Positions 28,474-38,680 of a DNA stretch of 46,766 nt are shown here, piece by piece (positions within the stretch are counted from its first letter, which is position 1; each line of letters starts with the position of its first letter). The notes beneath the pieces are model-generated. The model did not search any database. It saw nothing but the letters and a program-made list of their open reading frames with translations, and was not told the origin of the DNA. The DNA is from Treponema sp. (GTDB lineage Bacteria > Spirochaetota > Spirochaetia > Treponematales > Treponemataceae), in contig JAILHV010000002.1 of NCBI GenBank assembly GCA_024695625.1, positions 1 to 46,766 on the forward strand. The letters are read 5' to 3'. The position numbers were made by a program, and so were the translations under genes.

Positions 28474-29013
28474 ATGAACACAATAACTTATTCATTTTTA
28501 ACAGAGAAAAATTTTAATGAAGATTCATTGGATGATTTTTTGCGGTACCAAGAGGTAAAAGAGTGCTGGAGAAAAAATAGCAATAATGAGTATGTCTTGG
28601 TAGCAAACGAGTATGTGGAAGATTGGGACTTAAATAAGCGAAAGGAAGTGGCACGGGATATTCTGCATAAAATTGCGGGAAAGGGTTTTGCCTATGGTGC
28701 TTTTTGTGAAGGAAAGGTGGTTGGATACATTTTAGTGTCTAATGAGTTGTTCGGAAGCAGTAATCAATATTTGGAACTGCTTTTATATCATGTGTCAGAG
28801 CCGTATCGCAGGCGTGGTATTGGAAAAGAACTTTTTGACTTGGCTTGTAAAAAGGCAAAAGAGATTGGTGCAAAGAAGTTATATATTTCAGCACATTCGT
28901 CTAAAGAAAGCCAAGCCGCTTATAGAAGATTGGGTTGTACAGAGGCAGCAGAAATCAATCAAGCGATAGCAGAAAATGAACCCTATGATGTACAGATGGA
29001 GTTTGTTTTATAA
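28474..29013 (+). CDS. GNAT family N-acetyltransferase
   Basis: LLLYHVSEPYRRRGIGKELFDLACKKAKEIGAKKLYISAHSSKESQAAYRRLGC. Confidence 0.9.
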   Translation: MNTITYSFLTEKNFNEDSLDDFLRYQEVKECWRKNSNNEYVLVANEYVEDWDLNKRKEVARDILHKIAGKGFAYGAFCEGKVVGYILVSNELFGSSNQYLELLLYHVSEPYRRRGIGKELFDLACKKAKEIGAKKLYISAHSSKESQAAYRRLGCTEAAEINQAIAENEPYDVQMEFVL

Positions 29014-29021
29014 GCTTATAA

Positions 29022-29165
29022 AAAAATCATGAATTGATTCATAGCTATAGTGCGGCTCGAAGTGTTGGGTATGCAAAAGTGGAAAAAATGAATCAGGATA
29101 GACTTGATATAGATGCGTTTAACAAATATAATATGCCAAAACAAAAAATGGAGATAAAAAAATGA
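29022..29165 (+). pseudogene. C-terminal remnant of a second acetyltransferase-like gene
   Basis: Open frame KNHELIHSYSAARSVGYAKVEKMNQDRLDIDAFNKYNMPKQKMEIKK* with no start, overlapping the start of the next gene. Confidence 0.5.
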
Positions 29166-29896
29166 GCATATTTAAAACAAAGAATTTTCTTGCGCTTTTG
29201 GGAGCATGCATTTTGTTAGCTTCCTGTGTGACCAATAAAGATTTTGTGGCCATGCCTGAATGGGCTAGACTTGCAGCTGAAAGTGATTTGGGCGGAGATT
29301 TTTTTGAACTAAAATGGACTGACGAAAAGACTCAGGAAGTTGCTGCGGCTGAATACCTTGCTGGTGTTGGCACAGAATTGCACTTTGAGGCAAAGACAGA
29401 AAATCTTACTGATGGCAAAGAAGTTTTTGCATACATTTACCGGAGCAATGCCAAAGGCAAGGACGATTTTGTTCAAAAGGTTTTATGCAAAGTAAAGGAC
29501 GGCAAAGTTTTTGGCGAACTCCAAATAATAGAGTCAGTTGAATTTCTTAACGGCCTTTCTGAAAATGACGCTCTTGCATATTTTTTTGTGCTTGGCCAAC
29601 AAATTTCAAAACCCATAAAAATAGGCTTTGCTTTTAAAATAATAGTCTGGGGCAATCCCTACAAGGACGTTCAGAACAATTCTTCCTATGTGCTAGAAGA
29701 CATGAATGACGGCAAAAAGTATTCGCAGCGAAGATACTGTAGCGACGACAGAATCATTGTTGATGACAAGCATTATTATCTTAAGTTTACAAACGTAAAG
29801 CCAGGGGTGATCTACCGCATAAGATACTGCTTGGGCAGAGAAAGTTTCGGATCTGTTATTTATGACGATATTTCGTTTGGCGCCTTGATGGAATAG
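29162..29896 (+). CDS. Lipoprotein, hypothetical
   Basis: Lipobox LLASC; 244 aa. Confidence 0.65.
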   Translation: MSIFKTKNFLALLGACILLASCVTNKDFVAMPEWARLAAESDLGGDFFELKWTDEKTQEVAAAEYLAGVGTELHFEAKTENLTDGKEVFAYIYRSNAKGKDDFVQKVLCKVKDGKVFGELQIIESVEFLNGLSENDALAYFFVLGQQISKPIKIGFAFKIIVWGNPYKDVQNNSSYVLEDMNDGKKYSQRRYCSDDRIIVDDKHYYLKFTNVKPGVIYRIRYCLGRESFGSVIYDDISFGALME

Positions 29897-29959
29897 GAGT
29901 GGCAAGATATTATTATTGTGCAAGCTTCCAAAAGCCGCTATAATTCTTTTGAGGTTTGT

Positions 29960-30781
29960 ATGAAAAAGTATTGTTTTGTTCTTGCAGTTTTTTTAGCTGC
30001 TGCTTTTGCTTGCTTTGCCCAAGGCTATAAGTATGTGGATGCTTCGTCTGGATTGCGCGTCCGTGACAGTGCAAGTTTGAGCGCAAAGAAGATTGGCGTA
30101 GTTTACGACAGAATGAAAGTTAAGGTTGTTGAACTTGGCCCTAAGGTTACAATAGACGGAATATCTTCCAACTGGGTAAAAATCATTATGCCTTTGGAAT
30201 CTTTTAAAAAACAGACTAGCGTTACCGGTTGGGTTTTTGGCGGCTACCTTAGCGATAAGTTAAAACCCTTTTCTACGGCAGGATGGACCGATGCGGATTT
30301 GAAAATCTATTTGTCCCGCTTTCTCTGGATTTATGACGGATTCCGTTTTATGAATTTTGAGGCAGACGGAAAATACAACTTTGGTCTTATGGAATCTTCT
30401 CTTGGTGGCGACGGAACATTTTCTCTTTCAATGAAAGACAAAAAGATAATTGTAAAAGTTTCCTACAGCGATGATTCTGGAGAATGGTCAAGTGTAGAAA
30501 CAGAAGTTTACGAGATTGACTCTATTTTAGAAGACAAACTCTGCCTTAAACGTGATGGCAAAAAACTTGAGCTTTATCCGGCAATTTTTTCGCACGACTA
30601 TTTTTACTACAGCCTTTGTAACAGCAACGCTTCCGTCTCAGCCTCATTATATCTTAAAAGCTACAATGCACTCTTCTACGAATGGAGCCGCGAATACATA
30701 GTTAACGACTTGAGCAAAAAAATGGAATTCAACGAAGTCTTTTACAAGAACATGAGCCTTATGGGAATTGAACTTGAATAG
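29960..30781 (+). CDS. SH3-domain secreted protein (backbone paralogue of 42536-43405)
   Basis: Signal peptide; SGLRVRDSASLSAKKIGVVYDRMKVKVVELG...GWVFGGYLSDKL. Confidence 0.82.
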   Translation: MKKYCFVLAVFLAAAFACFAQGYKYVDASSGLRVRDSASLSAKKIGVVYDRMKVKVVELGPKVTIDGISSNWVKIIMPLESFKKQTSVTGWVFGGYLSDKLKPFSTAGWTDADLKIYLSRFLWIYDGFRFMNFEADGKYNFGLMESSLGGDGTFSLSMKDKKIIVKVSYSDDSGEWSSVETEVYEIDSILEDKLCLKRDGKKLELYPAIFSHDYFYYSLCNSNASVSASLYLKSYNALFYEWSREYIVNDLSKKMEFNEVFYKNMSLMGIELE

Positions 30782-30791
30782 CCCTGCTGCT

Positions 30792-31709
30792 TTAGTTTAC
30801 GTCCAGATTGTATGTAACGCTCTGGGCGGAATTGAGCATGTCTACAACTGTAACCGAAAGACCCACGTGGCCGTAGGGGAGTGAAATCTTTCCAAGGAGC
30901 AGCCTTGTGTCGTCCGGGTACATAAGTTCTACCGGGTAGTTGTTGTTGCCTGTAATGCAAAGCCTGCCGTTGTATTCTTTTAAAGTGTCGTAAGAAATGC
31001 GTTCCACGGTAGCACCGTTTATTGCAACTATTGTCCTGAATGGAACTGCTGTTGCGTCGCGGGTTTTGTAGATGTAGTATGTTCCAGCCTTTAGGTTGCG
31101 TTCGTTAACAAGGTAGTGGGTAACTCCCTTTTCGTCGTCAAGAGTGATGTAGCCCATGCTTACGGGAAGTTCTGCGCCAATCTTTGGCATGAGCATTCTT
31201 GGGTTGATTGAAATACCGCTCTTTGTGTCCAGCACCTGGAATTCGAGGCAGCTTTCCCCTTCCTGCCAGCCTGAGTTTCCGCTTGTGCCGAGTGGGGTTC
31301 CTGTAGAAACAAAGGATGATGCGCCAAGGGATGCGGGTATGGATTCTGCGTCGAGGTTTGCGTAAATTGTTACCCTCTGGTCGCTGTGGCCAAGGATTAC
31401 CGCATTGCCCAGGGTTGACTCGAACCAGCCGTAGTCTTCCGTGTGGTCGTCTATGACTGCCAGTATGTCTCCGGGGTCTGCCGTTTTTACTTCTGAATTG
31501 TCCTTAAAGATAAGGGATGAACTGATTGTGCCACCCCTAAGCTGACCAAAGTATGAGTGGAAGGTGTCCGAGTTGGTCTGTGCCTGTGGCCAACTGAATG
31601 CAAATAGGGCTGCCGCTGTGCCAAGGAGTGTTACCGCAAGGGTTCCTGCCACAAGGTATTTCTTTTTGTTAAGTGCCAATTTTTTTCCAAAGCCAAAGTC
31701 TTTCTTCAT
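30792..31709 (-). CDS. M23-like peptidoglycan peptidase-related protein
   Basis: GDILAVIDDHTEDYGWFESTLGNAVILGHSDQRVTIYANLD...GTPLGTSGNSGWQEGESCLEFQV resembles LytM/M23 architecture. Confidence 0.6.
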   Translation of the reverse strand: MKKDFGFGKKLALNKKKYLVAGTLAVTLLGTAAALFAFSWPQAQTNSDTFHSYFGQLRGGTISSSLIFKDNSEVKTADPGDILAVIDDHTEDYGWFESTLGNAVILGHSDQRVTIYANLDAESIPASLGASSFVSTGTPLGTSGNSGWQEGESCLEFQVLDTKSGISINPRMLMPKIGAELPVSMGYITLDDEKGVTHYLVNERNLKAGTYYIYKTRDATAVPFRTIVAINGATVERISYDTLKEYNGRLCITGNNNYPVELMYPDDTRLLLGKISLPYGHVGLSVTVVDMLNSAQSVTYNLDVN

Positions 31710-31721
31710 TTTTACTGCCCC

Positions 31722-32795
31722 CTATTTTCTTGAAACCGAAAGTTTTGAAATCTTGTCGTTGCGGCCAACAAAGAGGGAGTTGCCCCTTACCTGTATGAAT
31801 GAATAGTTTGCGTTATAAGAGAAGGATGCAACGCTCTGGTTAAATTTTTCTATTACGGTTATAGTGTATTTTTTTCCGTACCTGCTAAGGATGAAGGCAA
31901 GGGTTCCCTCTTCATTTTCTTGAATTTGAACCACGTGTCCGTTTAGCGGAAGTTTGTAGCTCTGCATTTTTTCCAGGTCAACAACACCAAGGCCTCCTTC
32001 GTAGCCGTAGTAGACAACGTTGTCCTTGCTGTTGAATTTTACAAGCTCCTGCTTTACAGAAGCCTTTTCAAGATATTCGTGGAAGATAATCTTGCTGTGT
32101 TCCCCGCTTTTCTGAGCCACAACAAAACGCTGCTGGTCCTGTCCGCAGACACAGGCAACCGTGTCTCCGCTCTTGGAAATTCCTGCTCCAAGTATAACGG
32201 AAAAATTGCTTCCACCCGGCTGGAACTTCTGGTCTACTGCGCCGTCCTTTGTAAATGAAACAAGGGTTCCGTCTGCAAAGCCCGCTACTGTTCCTCCAGA
32301 ACTGGAAGAGAATGCCGTTACAGGACAATAGCTTTCGTAAAGCCACTTCCTTGCGCCCGAACTTGAGCACTGGACAAAAGAAGAGCCGCCCGGCAAGAAG
32401 ACATAGATTCTGTCTTCGTCAAAGAAGGGGAAGCCAGATTCCTTGATCGTTCCAGCCTTTTCCCCGCTTGGCAAAAAGAAGTCCGCGCTGGAGTTGTTTG
32501 CGGAATAAGAAGTGTAGTATGAGTCGGAGATGGATGCCTTGAATGGATAGGTTACAAGGTTTGTGATTTTTCCTTCCGGCGTAAAGAAGCCCATGTTCTG
32601 CCCCAGCTTAAAGGGGATTGTTTCTTGAGCAGAAGTTCCCCCCTGAACCCTGGTGATTCCTTCCGTCCATTCCGGGGTAAGGTGCAGTTCTGTGCTCAAA
32701 GGCCTAAGAGCCAATGCAATATATAGAAGACAAAATGCCGCCACACCCAAAATTCTGTTGCGCATGGCCTTGTTAAAGATGTCGTATTTTTTCAT
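31722..32795 (-). CDS. Beta-propeller-like hypothetical exported protein
   Basis: N-terminal TM, repeated short beta segments; adjacent to the M23-like gene. Confidence 0.5.
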   Translation of the reverse strand: MKKYDIFNKAMRNRILGVAAFCLLYIALALRPLSTELHLTPEWTEGITRVQGGTSAQETIPFKLGQNMGFFTPEGKITNLVTYPFKASISDSYYTSYSANNSSADFFLPSGEKAGTIKESGFPFFDEDRIYVFLPGGSSFVQCSSSGARKWLYESYCPVTAFSSSSGGTVAGFADGTLVSFTKDGAVDQKFQPGGSNFSVILGAGISKSGDTVACVCGQDQQRFVVAQKSGEHSKIIFHEYLEKASVKQELVKFNSKDNVVYYGYEGGLGVVDLEKMQSYKLPLNGHVVQIQENEEGTLAFILSRYGKKYTITVIEKFNQSVASFSYNANYSFIQVRGNSLFVGRNDKISKLSVSRK

Positions 32796-32885
32796 TCCTA
32801 TATAATAGTAAAAGAACGCACTTTTAGCAATAGACTTGAGTGGTCAGTTTTAAAGGGTGGCTTATTAAGGCACGGCAGGGATTGT

Positions 32886-33199
32886 GGCAGGCGGAGCCTG
32901 CCCTGGAGTTTTCTGCGAAAACTCCCTTAGCAAGTGCAAGCACGGCAGGGATTGGAGGGGCGGTTGGTAAAAAATTGCATCCGTGCAATTTTTTACCATG
33001 AGTTTTCTGCGAAAACTCACCTGATTTTTGTTCTAACAAAAGACGCGCCCTCCATGGCGCTGCTTATTTTACATCTATTTGGGCCCGCGGAACCCCGGAA
33101 AGCCCCTAAACAATGGCCTCCTTGCCATTTTTTATGACGGGTTTTCTGGCGAAAACCCGCGGGCTGTTATGCAAAGATTTGACGCGCCGTCCATGGCGC
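32886..33199. repeat. Modular hairpin repeat cluster, copies 2 and 3 of A-B-C
   Basis: GGCAGGC-gga-GCCTGCC (32886-32902); GGAGTTTTC-tgc-GAAAACTCC (32905-32925); A GGTAAAAAATTGCA-tccg-TGCAATTTTTTACC (32966-32997); B GAGTTTTC-tgc-GAAAACTC (33000-33018); then ATGGC..GCCAT, CGGGTTTTC-tggc-GAAAACCCG (33138-33159), GCGCC-gtccat-GGCGC (33184-33199). Confidence 0.9.
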
Positions 33200-33361
33200 T
33201 GTTTGTTCTGAAAAAATGGGAAGAGTTTCTTTGGGGGCACTTTTGTTGCGCAGATGAGAGTGCCGCAATAAGAAGAAAAAAAAGCCTCTGTAACAAAAAG
33301 GGCTTTGCTTGTTTTAAAATATGATTTTTCGTAAACTCATTTAATAAAAAAGAGGAAAATT

Positions 33362-35179
33362 ATGAAGTTGAAATTTTTGAATTCTGCATGGCAGGAGCTT
33401 AAGAACTCTGCCCTAAAATTTCCGGCATTTTTTGCGGGAACTGTTGTTGCCGCGGTTTCTGCAACGCTTTCTGCTTGCAGCTACGATATATTCAAGAGCC
33501 AGTACGATGCCCTGCGCAAGTCCGGTGCTTCTTACGACAGCGAGGCATATTCGGCACTGCGCGAAAGGGAGAATGCCTTTTCTGAGAATGCAGGCTACCT
33601 TGCCCTTACTGCCGTCTGGTGCTGCGCGGCATCTTTTTTTGCGGAAATGTTCTGCCGCGTCCTGTGCGAAAATAAGGACATTCAGGGTAAAAAGAAAAGT
33701 CTGGTTCACGCTGCGGGACAGGTTTTGAGCGCAATACTTTCTGTTTCAATCTTTTTTCTTTTGAAGTCTGAAAGTGACTGGCGCTTCTTTATTTACGGTT
33801 CGTCCATGTTCATTTTTGTAGCCATGGGGCTTTGGATGCTGCACAAGTTCCAGGATGAAGAAAAGGTCGTGCCCAATGCGGTGGTTTCTCTTGTTATGCA
33901 AGGGATTACCGTAACCTGCCTTGTGCTGGGGCTTTTTCTTGTTGTCTTTGCATTCAAGAACCTTATCTATTCTTTTTCCAATAATATTCCATTTGCGGCA
34001 TGTTTTTTCTTTTCTTATTTTGTGATTGGAATGAACCTTTTGGTTTCTTGCGTTACGCGCCCGAGGGAAAGGGTTTCCATTCCAAAGGCTTTTGACGTAA
34101 TTGTTTCATGTGCGCTTCTTCCAATTTATGCGATGCTGCTTCTTGTGCTTTACGTTTATTTTGCAAAGTGCATCTTTACGCGCAGCATGCCGGTTGGAAT
34201 GGTAAATCCATTTGTGTCTGCCGCGACTGCCGTTTACCTTTTCTTTTATCTTGCCCTTCCGCATGAGGGAACTTTTTCTGCCGCCGGAAAATTCCTTCGC
34301 AGGTGGGGTGCCATCTTTCTTTTGCCCCTCATTGCCCTGCAGTGCTTTTCTTTTGGAATAAGGATTGGGGAATACGGTTTTACTCTTGCCAGGGTTGCAA
34401 GCCTTTATTATATAGCCGTGAGCATAGTCTTCTGCATTCTTCCTTTTGTTAAGAAGGGAAAATATATGAAGGCTGTTTACCTTGTTCTTTCTTTTGCTGC
34501 GTTCTTGATGGCAGTTCCTGGAACTGGTTGCATAAGCATTGCCCGCTTTAGCCAGACCTCCCGCATTGTGGGCATTTACAAAGCACATTCCCTCTATGAA
34601 AATGGAAGGCTTGACGCTGCAAAGGCTGAGGCTCTTCTTTCTGACAAGGAAAAGGCGGCTGTTGTTTCTGCTGCCGATGAACTTAATGACTTTGAGAAAA
34701 TGCCATCCTGGTGGGTTGAGTCTTCCAAAGAGGAAAATAAGTATGCTGATTCTTTTGAAAAGACCTTTGGTTTTGCCCATTCAACAAAATATGCAAGGCG
34801 GGCAAAAGGTGAGGCTATGGAACTTTACAATTCTCTTACGCTTTACCTGCCTGCAGGGGCTGCGCTGGACGTTGGGGAATTTTCCACCCTCTATTCATTT
34901 TATGAATCAGGCAGGGGGAGCAGTGATGGAAAAGGTGTAATTTCCTTTGGCCCCGAGTCTGAAGAAAAGGAACTTGATTTTACAAATGAACTTAAGGAAT
35001 TCCTGCTTAAAAATTCAAGCAAGTCGGAGGATAGCTATTCCCATGGCAAAGAGGTGGAGCATGTCCTTACCCTTAAAAAGGACGGCTGGACTGTTATCTT
35101 TACCCGCCTTGAGCTTTCCTTGAAGGACGGGGATTCGACCTTTTATGAGTTTTCTGCTTCGGGGTATGTTTGCAAATAG
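33362..35179 (+). CDS. DUF4153-like polytopic membrane protein
   Basis: 605 aa, many TM segments, N-term LKFPAFFAGTVVAAVSA; family match from memory. Confidence 0.6.
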   Translation: MKLKFLNSAWQELKNSALKFPAFFAGTVVAAVSATLSACSYDIFKSQYDALRKSGASYDSEAYSALRERENAFSENAGYLALTAVWCCAASFFAEMFCRVLCENKDIQGKKKSLVHAAGQVLSAILSVSIFFLLKSESDWRFFIYGSSMFIFVAMGLWMLHKFQDEEKVVPNAVVSLVMQGITVTCLVLGLFLVVFAFKNLIYSFSNNIPFAACFFFSYFVIGMNLLVSCVTRPRERVSIPKAFDVIVSCALLPIYAMLLLVLYVYFAKCIFTRSMPVGMVNPFVSAATAVYLFFYLALPHEGTFSAAGKFLRRWGAIFLLPLIALQCFSFGIRIGEYGFTLARVASLYYIAVSIVFCILPFVKKGKYMKAVYLVLSFAAFLMAVPGTGCISIARFSQTSRIVGIYKAHSLYENGRLDAAKAEALLSDKEKAAVVSAADELNDFEKMPSWWVESSKEENKYADSFEKTFGFAHSTKYARRAKGEAMELYNSLTLYLPAGAALDVGEFSTLYSFYESGRGSSDGKGVISFGPESEEKELDFTNELKEFLLKNSSKSEDSYSHGKEVEHVLTLKKDGWTVIFTRLELSLKDGDSTFYEFSASGYVCK

Positions 35180-35467
35180 GTGAACTGGCTAAAGTTTGCA
35201 TATTAAGGCACGGCAGGGAAGTGGCGGCTGTTTTGCGGTTCTTCGACCCTTCGACAGGCCCAGGGACCGCAGGAACCGGGTGCTATCTGTTTGCGGTAAA
35301 AAATGGCAAGATCTTCTTTGGGGGCACTTTTGTTTTGCAGATTAAAGCGCCGCAAGAAAAAAGTCAAAAATAGCTTTCATGCTTGCACAAGAGAAATAAA
35401 AATTGTATAATTATGTCTACTTTGTCAATGGTGACTGTATAAATATTCAGTAAGGTAGGTGGCACGC

Positions 35468-36904
35468 ATGGCTGATTTTTCTTTCATAAACAAGTTGTCG
35501 GTTTTGGCCCAGAATAATGACCCCATAGATCCTTCGCTTTACCAGAAATATGACGTGAAGCGCGGCCTTCGCTATGCAGACGGAAGGGGTGTTCTTGTTG
35601 GTCTTACCAGAATCGGTGATGTTGTTGGCTACAAGGTTGACGAGGCCGGTAACAAGATTGCTGTTCCGGGAAAGCTTATCTACCGCGGCTACAATGTTGA
35701 GGACATTGTTCACGACAGCCAGAAGAACCACCAGTTTGGCTACGAGCAGTGCGTCTACCTTCTTTTGTTTGGACAGCTGCCTACTGCTTCCCAGCTTGAG
35801 GAATTCAGTACGGCTCTGGGTGCCCTTAGGACTTTGCCTCCCAACTTTACGGAAGACATGATTATGAAGGCCCCTTCTAGCGACATAATGAACAAGCTTG
35901 CACGTGGCGTTCTTGCTTCCTATTCTTACGACAACAATCCAGAGGACCGTGCCATAACAAACGTCCTCCGCCAGTGTATTGAGCTTATTTCCCGCTTTTC
36001 AACTCTTGCGGCTTATGCTTACCAGGCAAAGAGGCGCTACTACGACGGAAAGAGCATGTATATTCACAATCCGGCTCCTTCTCTGAGTACGGCAGAAAAC
36101 TTTTTGCGTCTTATCAGGAGCGACAAGAGTTATACCCGCCTTGAGGCTGAAATTCTTGACCTTGCTCTTATCCTGCACGCTGAGCACGGTGGCGGTAACA
36201 ACTCTTCTTTGACGATTCACGTTGTTTCTTCTGCGGATACGGATACCTATTCTGCGGTGGCGGCTGCGGTTGGTTCTTTGAAGGGTAGGCGTCATGGTGG
36301 TGCCAACATCCGCGTAATGGAAATGATGGACGACATCAAGAGCCATGTTAGCGACTGGAGCAACGAGGCGGAAATACGCGAATATCTTAGGAAGATTGCC
36401 ACAAAGCAGGCTTTTGACCATACAGGCCTTATCTATGGTCAGGGTCATGCGGTATACACTATAAGCGATCCACGCGCACTTCTTCTCCGCGAAAAGGCTG
36501 CCGAGCTTGCACGCGAAAAGGGCATGGAGGAGGAATTCAACCTCTACCGCTCAATCGAAAAGCTTGCACCCGAGGTTATTTACGAGCTTCACGGCGACAA
36601 GAAGAAGATCTGCATAAACGTGGACTTCTACACAGGCTTTGTATACACTATGCTCAATATTCCCCGCGAGCTTTTTACTCCGCTTTTTGCAATAGCACGT
36701 ATTGCAGGCTGGAGCGCACACCGCATAGAAGAGCTTGTTGCTGGTGGCCGCATCTACCGTCCGGCTTACAAGAATGTTTCGGAAGAGCGTGAGTATGTTC
36801 CTATGGAATGCCGCAAGGAGTCCGATTCTGACCAGGCTACGCTTTTGGCTTCGGATTCAAGTGCGGATTCTAATGAAGTGCGTACTTCTGGGCCTAGCGA
36901 CTAG
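35468..36904 (+). CDS. gltA: Citrate synthase
   Basis: KLIYRGYNVEDIV, LLLFGQLPT, LHAEHGGGNNSSLTIHVVSSADTDTYSAVAAAVGSLKGRRHGGAN, GQGHAVYTISDPRA, VDFYTGFVYTML. Confidence 0.92.
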   Translation: MADFSFINKLSVLAQNNDPIDPSLYQKYDVKRGLRYADGRGVLVGLTRIGDVVGYKVDEAGNKIAVPGKLIYRGYNVEDIVHDSQKNHQFGYEQCVYLLLFGQLPTASQLEEFSTALGALRTLPPNFTEDMIMKAPSSDIMNKLARGVLASYSYDNNPEDRAITNVLRQCIELISRFSTLAAYAYQAKRRYYDGKSMYIHNPAPSLSTAENFLRLIRSDKSYTRLEAEILDLALILHAEHGGGNNSSLTIHVVSSADTDTYSAVAAAVGSLKGRRHGGANIRVMEMMDDIKSHVSDWSNEAEIREYLRKIATKQAFDHTGLIYGQGHAVYTISDPRALLLREKAAELAREKGMEEEFNLYRSIEKLAPEVIYELHGDKKKICINVDFYTGFVYTMLNIPRELFTPLFAIARIAGWSAHRIEELVAGGRIYRPAYKNVSEEREYVPMECRKESDSDQATLLASDSSADSNEVRTSGPSD

Positions 36905-37159
36905 TATAGGGATTCTGATTCCATTTTTTCTTACTCATATCCTCTATGCAAAGCAGCCTAGCACGGATTGGAGGGGCCCGCCGCAGGCGGGTTGCGGAAC
37001 AAAGTGGAGCAATGGAGCGGGTCAGGGTCCCGCGGAACCCCGCAAAGCCGGATTTAAAATGGACTGCCTTGAATGCCCTGCATTTAAGGCACAGTAAAAA
37101 AAGAGATAAAGCTCCAAAAGAGAAAAATAAAAAATTGTGGCTGCCGGAAGTTTTTTTGC

Positions 37160-38362
37160 TTACCGTATGGCCTTGCTTATGATTCCGCCGCCCGCCGTGA
37201 TTCCGTCCCTGTAAAAGACGACCGACTGTCCCGGGGCAACCGCCCTCTGCTTTTCCTTGAATTGCACAAGGTAGGCCTTTCCTGCAAATTCTTCCCCGTC
37301 TTTGGGAGTGTATGGCGAAAGCACTGCCGCAACCGGTTTTGCAGCAAGACGGATTTTTACCTGGGCTTCAAAAGTGCAGTCTGGATCGTAGCCTGCTGGC
37401 CAAACCAAATCGTCTGCGATAAGTGAAGAGACAAAAAGTTCGCTGTCCGGGGCAAGCACCACAAGATTTTTTTCTTTGTCGATTGCGCAAACATAGAGCG
37501 GCACTTTTGCGCTTACGCCCAGCCCCCGTCTCTGGCCAATCGTATAGTGTTCTATTCCCCTGTGCCTTCCAAGAACGTGTCCGTCCAAATCGATTATGTC
37601 GCCGGGAACAGATGGCTTGTCTGCAAAGAGGTAGTCAAGGTAGGCTTCCGGGATAAAGTCCTGGCTTTCTTCCCTGTTTGCCGCAAGCAGACCCCGCTCC
37701 TTTGCCATGGCAAAAATGTCTTTTTTGGAGAACGTGCTAAGTGGAAAGCGTACTTTTTCCAGCACGTCCGAAGGTATGCGGTAAAGAAAGTAGGCCTGGT
37801 CTTTTGTGGCGTCTTGTGCTACTGCAATCTGTGCCGGTTTTGAACTTCCTGCCGGGTTTTGCGCTGCCTGTGAACCGTATGCGGATGAAAGGCTTTCACT
37901 TCCGCGGACAACTTTTGCGTAGTGGCCGGTGCAAAAATAGTCGTATTCAATGCCCAGCTTTTGTATTCCGGAAAGCAAAGCCCCAAATTTTATAAAGCGG
38001 TTGCACCTGATGCAGGGGTTGGGGGTACGGCCTGCCCGGTATTCAGCTTTAAAGTAGTCAAGAACCTCTTTTTGGTATGCGTCCTTTACGTCTATTACGT
38101 GGTAGGGAATGCCGTTCTTTTGGCAGAATTGCCTGCATTCGTCAATGTTTTCCTCTTCGCCCGGACCGTAGCAGCTTTCGTGCATTCCGACTGCTTCTGG
38201 CAATATGGGGAGGTCGCCTTTCCACAGGGACATGGTAACTCCGGTTACTATGCATCCCCTTTCCTTTAGGAGAACTGCGGTCATCGTTGAATCAACACCG
38301 CCAGACATACCAACTACAACGCGGTCTCCGGCCTTTGGCATTTCTAGTTCTGAATAGGTCAT
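37160..38362 (-). CDS. mnmA: tRNA-specific 2-thiouridylase MnmA
   Basis: RVVVGMSGGVDSTMTAVLLKERG; GRTPNPCIRCNRFIKFGAL; TKDQAYFLYRI; REESQDFIPE; HYTIGQRRGLGV. Confidence 0.95.
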   Translation of the reverse strand: MTYSELEMPKAGDRVVVGMSGGVDSTMTAVLLKERGCIVTGVTMSLWKGDLPILPEAVGMHESCYGPGEEENIDECRQFCQKNGIPYHVIDVKDAYQKEVLDYFKAEYRAGRTPNPCIRCNRFIKFGALLSGIQKLGIEYDYFCTGHYAKVVRGSESLSSAYGSQAAQNPAGSSKPAQIAVAQDATKDQAYFLYRIPSDVLEKVRFPLSTFSKKDIFAMAKERGLLAANREESQDFIPEAYLDYLFADKPSVPGDIIDLDGHVLGRHRGIEHYTIGQRRGLGVSAKVPLYVCAIDKEKNLVVLAPDSELFVSSLIADDLVWPAGYDPDCTFEAQVKIRLAAKPVAAVLSPYTPKDGEEFAGKAYLVQFKEKQRAVAPGQSVVFYRDGITAGGGIISKAIR

Positions 38363-38487
38363 TCCAATAATATATCAATACGGTAGGATTTATGCAATAT
38401 TTGTTTTAGGACGAAAGTCCTGCCTGTTCTACCATTTTACTCTTTGGCTATAATCGACATTTGCCATTTTTTACTCGGCAAACAAGG

Positions 38488-38580
38488 AGTGCCATGGATG
38501 GCACGTCAAGTGTTTGCATGTCAAACTGCGGGTTTTCGAAGAAAACCCATGGTAAAAAATGGCAAGGAGGCCATTTTTTA
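38488..38580. repeat. Modular triple-hairpin repeat, copy 4 (order C-B-A, inverted)
   Basis: GTGCC-atggat-GGCAC; GGGTTTTC-gaa-GAAAACCC; GGTAAAAAATGGC-aaggag-GCCATTTTTTACC. Confidence 0.88.
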
Positions 38581-38680
38581 CCCGCTTTCCGGTGCTTGCC
38601 CGCCTTACGGCGCGCGGCCCGTCAGTTCCTGCCGGTCGCCTTCGGCCACCTACAATCGGGCGTAGGCTGGTGCGGTTGTC

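Noticed and set aside
37700-37860. ~30-aa insertion in MnmA (GSESLSSAYGSQAAQNPAGSSKPAQ)
   Set aside because: Low-complexity linker between conserved motifs; catalytic motifs intact, so not considered notable.
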